Positions 1-7,425 of a stretch of DNA of 9,622 nucleotides are shown piece by piece (positions within the stretch are counted from its first letter, which is position 1; each line of letters starts with the position of its first letter). The stretch spans positions 1 to 9,622 of the forward strand of contig SFDG01000080.1 in NCBI GenBank assembly GCA_004558305.1. Direction: 5' to 3'. The translations under genes were made by a program, and so were the position numbers. The notes below the pieces were generated by a model. That model was given only the letters and a program-made list of their open reading frames with translations, searched no databases and had not been told where the DNA came from. The stretch comes from Phocaeicola plebeius (GTDB lineage: Bacteria > Bacteroidota > Bacteroidia > Bacteroidales > Bacteroidaceae).

Positions 1-36
1 TTTTTCGATTCGTTGTATCGTTATCCCCCACTTTTT

Positions 37-2583
37 TTACTTACCCCGCACAATTTTCTTGATATCATTGAGCTTGTTCAACGCTTCTATGGGGGTAAGG
101 TGGTCTACATCCAAGTCCAAAATCGCATCGCGGACCTGACAGAGGACCGGATCTTCCAGCTGGAAGATGCTCAGCTGCACGCCTCCCTGGGTGGCCGACT
201 TGGCCGCGGCCTTCGACGGAGAGCCGATGCCTCCCTGACGGTTTTCCTTCTCCAGCTCGTGCAGAATCTGGTCGGACCGGCGGACAATGCTTTTCGGCAT
301 ACCGGCCATCTTGGCCACGTGAATACCGAAGGAGTGTTCGCTGCCGCCCCGTTCCTCCATGTCGTTCAGTTCATGGTAGTGCGTGGCAAACAAGGTCCGG
401 GCCCTGGCCCGCTTGTGCTCATGGATATGCTCTACGATGGCCCAGGCGATGGAGATGCCGTCGTAAGTAGACGTGCCCCGACCCAGTTCATCGAAAAGCA
501 CCAGGCTGCGGGGCGAAAGATTGTTCAGGATATTGGCCGCCTCGCTCATCTCGACCATGAACGTAGACTCGCCGACAGAAATATTGTCGCTGGCCCCTAC
601 ACGCGTGAAAATCTTATCCACCCACCCGATGTGCGCACTCTCTGCCGGTACGAAACTGCCCATCTGTGCCAGCAGGGTAATCAGGGCCGTCTGGCGGAGC
701 AAAGCCGACTTACCGGCCATGTTCGGACCGGTAATGATGATGATCTGCTGGGTTTCGGTGTCGAGAAACACATCGTTGGCCACATACTGTTCCCCCAGCG
801 GCAACTGGGTTTCGATGACCGGATGCCGCCCCTGACGGATGTCCAGTACATCATCGTCGGCAATGACAGGACGGATGTACTTGTTGCTCTTGGCGACAGT
901 GGCAAAAGACAGCAGGCAGTCGAGCCGTGCCAACAGGTTGGCATTGAGCTGGATGGCCGGGATAAACTCGGCCAGCGAAAGTACCAGTTCGTTGTAGATG
1001 CGGGTTTCCAGCACCAGCATCTTCTCCTCCGCTCCCAGAATCTTCTCCTCGTATTCCTTCAGTTCCTGAGTAATGTAGCGCTCCGCATTGACCAATGTCT
1101 GCTTGCGGACCCATTCGGGCGGCACCTTGTCCTTATGGGCATTCCTCACCTCTATATAATAGCCGAACACATTGTTATAGGCAATCTTCAGACTGGGGAT
1201 GCCAGTCTGCTCGATTTCGCGTTGCTGAATCTGCAGCAGGTAATCCTTTCCGGAGAAGGAGATGCGGCGCAGCTCGTCCAGCTCGTCATTGACACCCGAA
1301 GCAATCACTCCGCCTTTGTTCACCAGCAACGGAGGGTCGTTGACCACCTCACGGGCTATCTTGTCACGGATGGAGGCACACGGATTCAACTGCTCGCCGA
1401 TGCGGCGCAGGCTTTCATTGTCTGCATTCAGACACGCATTCTTGATGGGTTCGACGGCCTGCAAGGCCACTTTCAGCTGCACGACCTCCCGGGGAGAGAT
1501 GCGCCCCACCGCCGCTTTCGACACGATGCGTTCCAGGTCGCCGATAAGGTGCATCTTTTCTTCGATGAAGTCCTTGAAATCAGGCTCCCGGAAAAAGAAC
1601 TCCACGATATCCAGCCGTTCGTTGATGGGCTTCACATCCTTCAGCGGAAAGACGAGCCACCGCTTCAGCAGACGGGCCCCCATCGGACTGACCGTACGGT
1701 CGATGACATTCAGCAGGCTGGACCCGCCTTCGTTCATGCTGTCCGTCAGTTCCAGGCTGCGCACCGTGAACTTGTCGAGGCGGACATAACGGTCCATCTC
1801 GATACGTGCCAGCGAAGTGATATGGCCGATCTGGTAATGCTGGGTCATATCCAGATAGCGGAGGATGGCACCGGCAGCAATGATGCCATGGGTAAGGTGC
1901 TCCACTCCGAAGCCTTTCAGGTTCTTGGTCTCGAAATGCTTGAGCAGCCGTTCGCGGGCAGAGGGTTCGGTAAACACCCAATCCTCCAGTTCGAACAGGA
2001 AGAACTTGTTGCCGAACGCCCCTTCGAACATCGGCTTCTTCCCCCGTTCGAAAAGCACCTCCTTCGGAGCAAAATTGTTGAGCAGCTTGTCCACATAGTC
2101 GGTGTTCCCTTCCGCCGTAAGAAACTCTCCGGTAGAAATATCGAGAAAGGCCACCCCACAGACATTCTTGCCGAAGTGGATGGCCGCCAGAAAATTATTC
2201 TCCTTGTACGAAAGCACGTTGTCGCCGATGGCCACGCCCGGTGTCACCAGTTCCGTGATGCCCCTCTTCACCAGTTTCTTGGTGGTCTTGGGGTCTTCCA
2301 GCTGGTCGCAGATGGCCACACGCCGTCCGGCCCGTATTAGCTTGGGCAGATAAGTGTCGAGCGCATGATGGGGAAAACCGGCCATCTCCACCTTCTTGGC
2401 CTGGCCGTTGGCCCGCTTGGTCAGCGTGATGCCCAGGATTTCGGAGGCCACCACTGCATCTTCCGAATACGTCTCGTAAAAGTCACCGCAACGGAACAGC
2501 AGGATGGCATCGGGGTGTTGTGCCTTCAGCTCGAAAAACTGTTTCATCATCGGAGTCAATACTACATCTTCATCTTTTGCCAC
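37..2583 (-). CDS. mutS: DNA mismatch repair protein MutS, with an internal in-frame deletion in the ATPase domain
   Basis: MutS binds mismatched or looped bases and, using ATP, recruits MutL to start repair. The 848-residue product shows the expected order: mismatch-reading domain with the Phe-x-Glu motif (F35-Y36-E37), connector, lever and clamp domains, then the ATPase with Walker A GPNMAGKS (619-626), Walker B ending in D698-E699, the signature GRGTSTYDG, and the ATHYHEL loop just before residue 740. The C-terminal tail ends normally in RGK. Directly after the ATHYHEL loop, M742-E743 is joined to ERGGSEHSFGI. Other MutS proteins have about 26 more residues here, forming two beta-strands of the ATPase core. 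I inferred this from remembered E. coli and Bacteroides sequences. The start is GTG (2581-2583), with AGGA 8 bases upstream; this gives the N-terminus usual in the family. The gene stands alone, divergent from the next gene, with its own promoter. Identity is certain; activity is doubtful. Confidence 0.97.
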   Translation of the reverse strand: MAKDEDVVLTPMMKQFFELKAQHPDAILLFRCGDFYETYSEDAVVASEILGITLTKRANGQAKKVEMAGFPHHALDTYLPKLIRAGRRVAICDQLEDPKTTKKLVKRGITELVTPGVAIGDNVLSYKENNFLAAIHFGKNVCGVAFLDISTGEFLTAEGNTDYVDKLLNNFAPKEVLFERGKKPMFEGAFGNKFFLFELEDWVFTEPSARERLLKHFETKNLKGFGVEHLTHGIIAAGAILRYLDMTQHYQIGHITSLARIEMDRYVRLDKFTVRSLELTDSMNEGGSSLLNVIDRTVSPMGARLLKRWLVFPLKDVKPINERLDIVEFFFREPDFKDFIEEKMHLIGDLERIVSKAAVGRISPREVVQLKVALQAVEPIKNACLNADNESLRRIGEQLNPCASIRDKIAREVVNDPPLLVNKGGVIASGVNDELDELRRISFSGKDYLLQIQQREIEQTGIPSLKIAYNNVFGYYIEVRNAHKDKVPPEWVRKQTLVNAERYITQELKEYEEKILGAEEKMLVLETRIYNELVLSLAEFIPAIQLNANLLARLDCLLSFATVAKSNKYIRPVIADDDVLDIRQGRHPVIETQLPLGEQYVANDVFLDTETQQIIIITGPNMAGKSALLRQTALITLLAQMGSFVPAESAHIGWVDKIFTRVGASDNISVGESTFMVEMSEAANILNNLSPRSLVLFDELGRGTSTYDGISIAWAIVEHIHEHKRARARTLFATHYHELNDMEERGGSEHSFGIHVAKMAGMPKSIVRRSDQILHELEKENRQGGIGSPSKAAAKSATQGGVQLSIFQLEDPVLCQVRDAILDLDVDHLTPIEALNKLNDIKKIVRGK

Positions 2584-2624
2584 AATTCGTTCCTTTCTTT
2601 ATCGTTTCTGTCAAATTAACTGGG

Positions 2625-2654
2625 CAAAGATACTGCAAATTGACTGAACGCAAA
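2625..2654 (-). promoter_or_regulatory. Promoter of mutS (Bacteroidetes type)
   Basis: Read on the minus strand, TTTG (2651-2654) is followed after 18 bases by TATCTTTG (2625-2632), an exact match to the Bacteroidetes -7 box TAnnTTTG at a normal distance from the -33 box. It lies about 40 bases upstream of the mutS GTG start. Confidence 0.7.
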
Positions 2655-2700
2655 GGGCCTTCTTCCCTTTTTTTAATGAATTTTTAGGAGAATAGGCCGC

Positions 2701-2728
2701 TTGTTTTTGCTGAAATTCTGTAAGTTTG
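2701..2728 (+). promoter_or_regulatory. Promoter of the flavin reductase / nitroreductase unit
   Basis: TTG (2701-2703), 17 bases, then TAAGTTTG (2721-2728), an exact TAnnTTTG box. It ends 27 bases before the ATG at 2756. It is back-to-back with the mutS promoter, and the two do not overlap. Confidence 0.65.
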
Positions 2729-2755
2729 CGTCGTGATTGCTAAAAGAATAAATTT

Positions 2756-3265
2756 ATGATGAAAGAGTTAAGTATGTCCGAACTGACGGACAACATGATG
2801 GAAACCATCGGCAAGGAATGGATGCTGGTGACAGCCGGCACCCCTGAAAAATTCAATACGATGACGGCCAGCTGGGGAGGAGTAGGCGTGCTATGGGGGA
2901 AGCCGGTTGCCTTCGTCTTCATCCGCCCTGAACGCTATACCTACAAGTTTACCGAAGCCGGCGACAGCCTGACGCTCTCCTTCCTGGGAGCCGCCCATAA
3001 GGAGGTGCACAAGGTGTGCGGCTCCACTTCGGGACGAACCACCGACAAGGTGACAGCGGCCGGCCTGCATCCGGTCTTCACCCCCGATGGGAATGTCTGC
3101 TTCGAAGAAGCCCGACTGGTATTGGAATGCAAGAAACTCTATGCCGACAATATCCGTCCGGAAGGTTTCACCGACCCTTCACTGATTGACAGCTGGTACA
3201 ACGGACACGGCGGTTTTCACCGAATGTACGTAGTGGCCATCGAACACATCTGGACAAACAACTAA
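2756..3265 (+). CDS. Flavin reductase-like (flavoredoxin-type) FMN-binding protein
   Basis: A 169-residue protein of the flavin reductase-like domain family, small FMN-binding split-barrel proteins that transfer electrons between reduced pyridine nucleotide or a donor protein and flavin. The family signature is clear near the N-terminus: FNTMTASWGG (33-42), then a GKPVAFVFIRPERYT strand that shapes the flavin pocket, followed by a central SLTLSFLG segment. There is no signal peptide, so it should be cytoplasmic. Two ATG codons sit in tandem (2756, 2759); the first is used here, and Met7 (2774) is also possible. It has a good promoter of its own. It is followed after only 19 bases by the nitroreductase-family gene on the same strand, so the two are probably co-transcribed. 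The physiological substrate cannot be read from the sequence. Confidence 0.88.
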   Translation: MMKELSMSELTDNMMETIGKEWMLVTAGTPEKFNTMTASWGGVGVLWGKPVAFVFIRPERYTYKFTEAGDSLTLSFLGAAHKEVHKVCGSTSGRTTDKVTAAGLHPVFTPDGNVCFEEARLVLECKKLYADNIRPEGFTDPSLIDSWYNGHGGFHRMYVVAIEHIWTNN

Positions 3266-3284
3266 CCTAACAAAATACAGCTAT

Positions 3285-3929
3285 ATGAACTATTTCAAAC
3301 AAACGAGTTGGCTGGCCTTGTGCCTGCCTCTGATGGCTTGTGGCAGTCCTGCCGACAAAGCCTCGAACGCCCCTTCCACCGAGGAAACGGCTTCCAATCC
3401 GGTGATAGAAACCATCCTGACCCGACGCAGCATCCGCAAGTACTTGCCGCAGGCAGTGGAACGGGAAAAGATGCAGCAGATTGTTGCCTGCGGCATTCAG
3501 GCACCCAATGCCATGAACAAGCAGCCGTGGGAAATCCGCGTAGTGGACAACCCCGACTTCATCAATGGGGTGACCGAACTCTTCAAGCAGGAGAATCCGA
3601 AGCAGGCAGAAGACCCGAACTTCAAGAACATGTTCCGCAATGCTCCTACCGTGGTGTTCGTAGGGCACGACACCTCCTCGTCTTCTTCCGCGTTCGACTG
3701 CGGTCTGCTGAGCGAGAACATGATGATTTCTGCCTGGTCGATGGGCATCGGCAGCTGCTGTCTGGGAGGACCTGCCCGTTTCATGACCCAGCCTGCCGCT
3801 GCAGAATACCTGAAGAAACTGGCCTTCAGCGAAGGGTATGAACTGCTCTACTGCATCGCCTTCGGCTATCCCGACGAAACACCGGAAGCCAAGCCCCGCG
3901 ACACCAGCAAAATCCGGTTCGTGGAATAA
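3285..3929 (+). CDS. Nitroreductase-family protein with lipoprotein signal peptide
   Basis: A 214-residue protein. Residues 1-18 form a signal peptide with a hydrophobic core and a lipobox (L16-M17-A18-C19), so Cys19 is expected to be lipid-modified. A Ser/Thr/Glu/Ala-rich linker follows to about residue 38. The rest is a nitroreductase fold: RRSIRKY (47-53) supplies the FMN-phosphate arginines, the segment around QAPNAMNKQPWE is the usual flavin-site loop, and GIGSCCLGG (154-162) is the typical second flavin motif. These enzymes reduce nitro groups, quinones, enones or flavins using bound FMN, and most are cytoplasmic. Here the signal would place it in the periplasm or on the outer membrane. 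No clear acidic Bacteroides surface-export motif follows Cys19. There is no good internal ATG for a cytosolic form; a GTG at codon 40 is the only candidate. It probably shares a transcript with the flavin reductase gene upstream. Confidence 0.88.
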   Translation: MNYFKQTSWLALCLPLMACGSPADKASNAPSTEETASNPVIETILTRRSIRKYLPQAVEREKMQQIVACGIQAPNAMNKQPWEIRVVDNPDFINGVTELFKQENPKQAEDPNFKNMFRNAPTVVFVGHDTSSSSSAFDCGLLSENMMISAWSMGIGSCCLGGPARFMTQPAAAEYLKKLAFSEGYELLYCIAFGYPDETPEAKPRDTSKIRFVE

Positions 3930-3962
3930 GAAAGGTGTATCAAAATTCAGAATGCCTACCAG

Positions 3963-4101
3963 ATTGTCATTCTGAGTTCCCATCACACGTTGTGTGAAAC
4001 GATTCGATGATGACGCTGTAGGGGCGGACCTGCGTGTCCGCCCGGATGCCGAGGTGGATGTTTCCGGGCAGACACATAGGTCAGCCCCTACCAATGACAA
4101 T
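3963..4101. repeat. Palindromic intergenic repeat element of the 'GTAGGGGC' type
   Basis: This is a nested inverted repeat between two convergent genes. The outer arms ATTGTCATT (3963-3971) and AATGACAAT (4093-4101) match perfectly. The inner 29-base arms (4018-4046 and 4063-4091, starting GTAGGGGC) pair with four mismatches around a 16-base loop. A further small perfect hairpin, CACAC-GTT-GTGTG, lies at 3984-3996. Dispersed intergenic repeats with GTAGGGGCGGAC arms are common in Bacteroidetes and some other phyla; that this copy belongs to them is from memory. As RNA it would fold strongly from either strand and could act as a shared terminator. Confidence 0.75.
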
Positions 4102-4140
4102 TAGATAGGCGACATTAATTTGAACGTCCTCCATAAAATG

Positions 4141-4154
4141 ACTGCCGAAGCAGC
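4141..4154 (-). terminator. Small UUCG hairpin directly after rhaD
   Basis: On the minus strand, the base after the rhaD stop codon begins CTGC-TTCG-GCAG, a 4-bp stem with a UUCG tetraloop closed by C-G and extendable by one G-U pair. TCATTTTA follows. The stem is short and the T-run weak, so it may be a 3'-end stabiliser rather than a full terminator. Confidence 0.35.
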
Positions 4155-4964
4155 TTATTTCGGAAGATTGAACGCCACCGTCATCTCGTGCATCTGCTCG
4201 TCCGACATACCGTCCGGTTCAAAGCCCATGCAGCGGGCATTCATGTAAATCTGAGCGGCCTTGGAGAGAACATCGATCTGGTCGAAGGCATCCATCACAT
4301 CGTTGCCTACCGCAAACACACCGTGCTTCTCCCACATCACTACATCGTAGTCATCGAGTTCCGCCAATGTAGCATCCGCCAGTTCTACCGAACTGGGCAT
4401 CTGATAGGGTACGATACCCACACCGCGCGGACAGAACGCCTTGGTTTCGGGAATCATGCTCCACAGCAAATGGGTCATGGCATCCTTTTCAAGGAAGCGC
4501 TTGTTGTGGCTCATGGCCACCAGGTCTATCGGATGGGTGTGAACGGTAGCCTTTTTCGTGCCGCCCTGGCTGATGAGCCAGTTATGAACCGACAGGTGGG
4601 AAGCCACTTCGGAAGTAGGAACCACCGGCTGGTCGGCAATGATGACATAGCTGGCACAATCGTCGCAAATGCGGATGATGGAGCCGTTCTCCATCGGCCA
4701 GCGGGCCAGGTCACGCATTCGCTTGCCCGTACCCTTGCAATAGAAATAGCAGCCTTTCAGGTTCGGCAGGGTGGCACCGATCGATTTCGGTTCGGTAATG
4801 GCCGGGAGCTGACGGATTTCGTCGTCCACGAATTCAGTCACATTGATGGTAATGTTACCGCCGTTACGTTCAGCCCAACCTTTCTTCCACAAGTAACCGG
4901 CAACTTCGGCCACTTGGTTCACTTCGCGAGCCAATGCAGGACGGCCTTCAAGAATTGATTTCAT
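4155..4964 (-). CDS. rhaD: L-rhamnulose-1-phosphate aldolase
   Basis: This class II zinc aldolase splits L-rhamnulose 1-phosphate into dihydroxyacetone phosphate and L-lactaldehyde in the cytoplasm, the last step of the phosphorylated rhamnose pathway. At 269 residues it is close to the 274 of E. coli RhaD. The phosphate-binding NGGNITIN stretch is at 34-41. The zinc ligands are visible as the HTHP motif (H142, H144) and H214 in WEKHG, and the catalytic glutamate is E119 in the SEVASH segment. All lie within two positions of their E. coli counterparts. It is the last gene of the rha cluster, but a 131-base gap with its own promoter match and a possible terminator separates it from rhaT, so its expression may be partly independent. 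In Bacteroides papers this gene is called rhaA. Downstream it meets the nitroreductase gene tail to tail. Confidence 0.97.
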   Translation of the reverse strand: MKSILEGRPALAREVNQVAEVAGYLWKKGWAERNGGNITINVTEFVDDEIRQLPAITEPKSIGATLPNLKGCYFYCKGTGKRMRDLARWPMENGSIIRICDDCASYVIIADQPVVPTSEVASHLSVHNWLISQGGTKKATVHTHPIDLVAMSHNKRFLEKDAMTHLLWSMIPETKAFCPRGVGIVPYQMPSSVELADATLAELDDYDVVMWEKHGVFAVGNDVMDAFDQIDVLSKAAQIYMNARCMGFEPDGMSDEQMHEMTVAFNLPK

Positions 4965-4994
4965 ATAGTTTTTTCATTTAAAGTTAATACTTTT

Positions 4995-5026
4995 CAAAGA
5001 TACTAAGAGTTTTTTTGAAACACAAA
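4995..5026 (-). promoter_or_regulatory. Internal promoter in front of rhaD
   Basis: On the minus strand TTTG (5023-5026), 20 bases, then TATCTTTG (4995-5002), an exact TAnnTTTG box about 30 bases before the rhaD ATG at 4964. The -33 box falls inside the three-copy 8-base repeat described separately. Confidence 0.6.
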
Positions 5027-5043
5027 GAAACAAAGGCACAAAG
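5020..5043. repeat. Three tandem copies of an 8-base unit (NNACAAAG)
   Basis: ACACAAAG, AAACAAAG and GCACAAAG lie end to end at 5020-5043. On the minus strand this reads CTTTGTGC-CTTTGTTT-CTTTGTGT. It is a low-complexity stretch that also provides the -33 box of the rhaD promoter match. Confidence 0.7.
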
Positions 5044-5062
5044 TTGCTTTTTTCTTTGTACC
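5035..5062 (-). terminator. Possible weak terminator or attenuator after rhaT
   Basis: On the minus strand, 33 bases after the rhaT stop, GGTACAAAG (5062-5054) pairs with CTTTGTGCC (5043-5035) across a 10-base A-rich loop with one mismatch. The next bases, TTTGTTTC, are T-rich. The stem is A/T-heavy, so strength is doubtful. Confidence 0.35.
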
Positions 5063-5095
5063 TTCGTTTCAGGGTACTTCCCCGAACGCTTCCTT

Positions 5096-6103
5096 CTATT
5101 TCAGCAGCTGCGGTAGGAACGAGGAAACAATGAGCACAGCCAGTCCGGCCAACAGCACGGCAATGGTGCGGGGAGAGCAGCCCTTCCATTCCTTGAGCAA
5201 GATGCCCCATACATTGGAAAAGGTGACATTGAGCGACATCAAGATGCACCAGGAGAAGGCTATCAGGACGGGAGAAGCGGTGAGGAATCCTTTTCCTAAG
5301 CTCAGCCCGAAGAACTGACTGTACCACAGCACACCTGCCAACGCACAGAAGAACAGGTTGTTGGCATAGAGCGCGGTCTTGCCGTAGTCGCCCCAGGTCT
5401 TGTTCCTGGCGTTCTGATAGAAGCAATATACCAGGTTGGTAAGGAAACCGCCTACCGTCACCAGGAACGTTGCAGGCAGGGTCTTGAACATATCGGCGCT
5501 TTCCTCAAAACACAGACGCTCGCCGAACCCCAGTCCGATACTGAAACAGGCACTCATGAATCCGGCCAACAAAGCCACCACAATCCCCTTGGTGAAGTTG
5601 AAATCCTTCACCGCTTCTTTCTTCTCTTCTTCGCTCAGTGCCGCCGACTTCAGATGGCCGGCCACACCGATGATACCGATACCTGCCAAGGTAACTGCCA
5701 CTCCCACGATGACGGGGAAGGTGAGGTCTTGCGTATTACCGGTGAAGACCGGTGTCAGCAACGTACCCAGTCCGGCACAGGTACCCAAAGCGATGGACTG
5801 ACCGAGGGCCACACCCAGATAGCGCATACTCAGCCCGAAGGTCAGGCCACCCACTCCCCAGAGGATGCCGAAGAACAGGGTCCAAAGCGCATCGGCCGGA
5901 TGGGCTGCATAGGCCTCGAACAGACTGTTGCCTTCGGGAACAGCCAGCAAGGCACCGAGAAAGGGAAAGACCAACCAGGCGAATACCCCCTGGACAATCC
6001 AGTACGACTCCCAGCTCCAGTCACGGATTTTGTTGATGGGCACATAGCAGCTCGACTGACAGAACGCGCCGAGCGCTATGATCAATAATCCTACGACAAT
6101 CAT
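5096..6103 (-). CDS. rhaT: L-rhamnose/proton symporter
   Basis: This inner-membrane carrier imports L-rhamnose with a proton, as in the RhaT branch of the drug/metabolite transporter superfamily. The 335 residues compare with 344 in E. coli. It is almost wholly hydrophobic, and about ten membrane-spanning helices can be drawn, with a charged cytoplasmic loop near residues 150-170 (SEEEKKEAVKDF). Family landmarks are W29-S-W-E32 in the first loop, MRYLG (93-97), GTLLTP (113-118), an LWYSQFF segment, and LKEW near the C-terminus. Its ATG (6101-6103) lies three bases after the rhaA stop codon, so translation is probably coupled. Bacteroides papers call it rhaP. The three upstream genes place it clearly in rhamnose uptake rather than another sugar. 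Confidence 0.95.
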   Translation of the reverse strand: MIVVGLLIIALGAFCQSSCYVPINKIRDWSWESYWIVQGVFAWLVFPFLGALLAVPEGNSLFEAYAAHPADALWTLFFGILWGVGGLTFGLSMRYLGVALGQSIALGTCAGLGTLLTPVFTGNTQDLTFPVIVGVAVTLAGIGIIGVAGHLKSAALSEEEKKEAVKDFNFTKGIVVALLAGFMSACFSIGLGFGERLCFEESADMFKTLPATFLVTVGGFLTNLVYCFYQNARNKTWGDYGKTALYANNLFFCALAGVLWYSQFFGLSLGKGFLTASPVLIAFSWCILMSLNVTFSNVWGILLKEWKGCSPRTIAVLLAGLAVLIVSSFLPQLLK

Positions 6104-6106
6104 CGG

Positions 6107-7360
6107 TTAGCGTTTAGCGGTGACGTCGGCCTCGTACTTTTCCACTTCGGCGATGAAGGCTTCGCCCACAGGCACATTGTTCTTCAGGCAGAACATGTCG
6201 TAGACAGCGTTCCAAGGCAGGGCCTTGCATTCTTCGAGCAGGGCCAGCCGCTGGAAGCCCTGGTCGTTAGCTTCGTACTGGCGCAGGCGGGCCAGCGGTT
6301 CGAGCAGTGCACGGGTCATGCACTTCTGTGCGGCACGGCTGCCGATGACATACGCACCGATACGGTTGATGGAGGCATCGAAGTAGTCGAGACCATAGTG
6401 GACGCGGTCGAGCGCACCGGCACGGACAATTTCGCTGAAGAGGTCGAGGGTAGGATCGTCCATGATGGTCACGTGGTCAGAGTCCCAACGCACCGGACGG
6501 CTCACGTGCAACATCAGCTCGGGCACATAGAGCAAGAGGGAAGACACCTTGTCGGCCACACTTTCCGTAGGATGGAAGTGGCCCGTGTCGAGCGTCACCA
6601 TCTTGTTATGCTGTGCACCATAGCCCACATAGAATTCGTTGGAGCCGACCGTGTAGCTTTCCAGGCCGATGCCGAATACCTTCGATTCGATGCAGTCTTT
6701 CATGTGCTGATAGTCGATGGCAAAGATCTGGTCGAGCGAATCCTTCAGCAGCTCGCGGTATTTCAGGCGGTTCACCGTGATGTCCTTGCTACCGTCGTGT
6801 ACCCATACGTTCATGATACAGGGGTCGCCCTGTGCCTTACCCATGTCTTCAGCAATGGCACGGCACCGCTTGGAATGTTCAATCCAGAAGTTGCGGATGC
6901 CTTCGTCGGGATTGGAGAGCGAGAGGTTGCCGCTCTTGGGATGGCCGAAGCAAGTCGTGTTGAAATCCAGCTTCATGTTGTTTTCCTTTCCCCAGTCAAT
7001 CCAGCTCTGGAAGTGAGTGGTGTCCACTTCGTCACGGTCTACCACCTTCCCCTGGAAATCACCATAGATTTCGTGCAGGTTCAGACGGTGCGTACCGGGA
7101 ATGAAGGAGGTAGCCTTCAATACATCGGCACGCAGTTCATCGATGTTGCGGGCCTTGCCCGGATAATTTCCGGTAGCCTGGATACCTCCGCTCAACTGGC
7201 CGGCCTGTACCTCGAAACCGGTCACGTCGTCTGCCTGCCAGCAGTGGATGGAGAGGTGGAAATCCTGCAGCATGTCCAATACTCTGTCGGTATCTACTCC
7301 CACGGCAGCATACCGTTCTTTTGCAATCTCGTAAGCGTTTAAAATCAGTTGTTCTTTCAT
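6107..7360 (-). CDS. rhaA: L-rhamnose isomerase
   Basis: This cytoplasmic metal-dependent isomerase converts L-rhamnose to L-rhamnulose, the first intracellular step. The 417 residues match the 419 of E. coli RhaA along the whole length. Recognisable blocks are HCWQADDVTGFE (39-50), GGIQATGNYPGKARN (58-72), ESKVFGIGLESYTVGSNEFY (225-244), DTGHFHPTE (258-266) and SRPVRWDSDH (287-296). The predicted metal ligands H261, D293 and D295 fall one position before the E. coli ones. The ATG start (7358-7360) gives the family N-terminus and is preceded by an A/T-rich leader. It follows rhaB after a 175-base spacer holding a large palindrome, and runs into rhaT with a three-base gap. Bacteroides papers call it rhaI. 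Confidence 0.97.
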   Translation of the reverse strand: MKEQLILNAYEIAKERYAAVGVDTDRVLDMLQDFHLSIHCWQADDVTGFEVQAGQLSGGIQATGNYPGKARNIDELRADVLKATSFIPGTHRLNLHEIYGDFQGKVVDRDEVDTTHFQSWIDWGKENNMKLDFNTTCFGHPKSGNLSLSNPDEGIRNFWIEHSKRCRAIAEDMGKAQGDPCIMNVWVHDGSKDITVNRLKYRELLKDSLDQIFAIDYQHMKDCIESKVFGIGLESYTVGSNEFYVGYGAQHNKMVTLDTGHFHPTESVADKVSSLLLYVPELMLHVSRPVRWDSDHVTIMDDPTLDLFSEIVRAGALDRVHYGLDYFDASINRIGAYVIGSRAAQKCMTRALLEPLARLRQYEANDQGFQRLALLEECKALPWNAVYDMFCLKNNVPVGEAFIAEVEKYEADVTAKR

Positions 7361-7425
7361 GATAATATGTTATTAATGAGTTGGATAAATATATTTCTTT
7401 CGTTTCAAAAAGGCACAGAAAAGAT

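Noticed and set aside
1..36. Possible terminator or gene end after mutS
   Set aside because: Only 36 bases are visible, with T-runs but no stem that could pair.
13..2340. 775-codon open frame on the plus strand opposite mutS
   Set aside because: It is a shadow of the mutS codon pattern in G+C-rich DNA: no family motif, very high His/Gln/Leu/Arg content, and mutS on the other strand is fully recognisable.
2686..2700. AGAATAGGCC occurring both here and near 9320-9330
   Set aside because: A ten-base match in two places in 9.6 kb, with no shared flanks, is weak and has no supporting context.
3267..4100. 277-codon minus-strand open frame across the nitroreductase gene and the repeat
   Set aside because: Its first residues come from translating the GTAGGGGC repeat and the rest is antisense to the nitroreductase. 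It has no recognisable domain.
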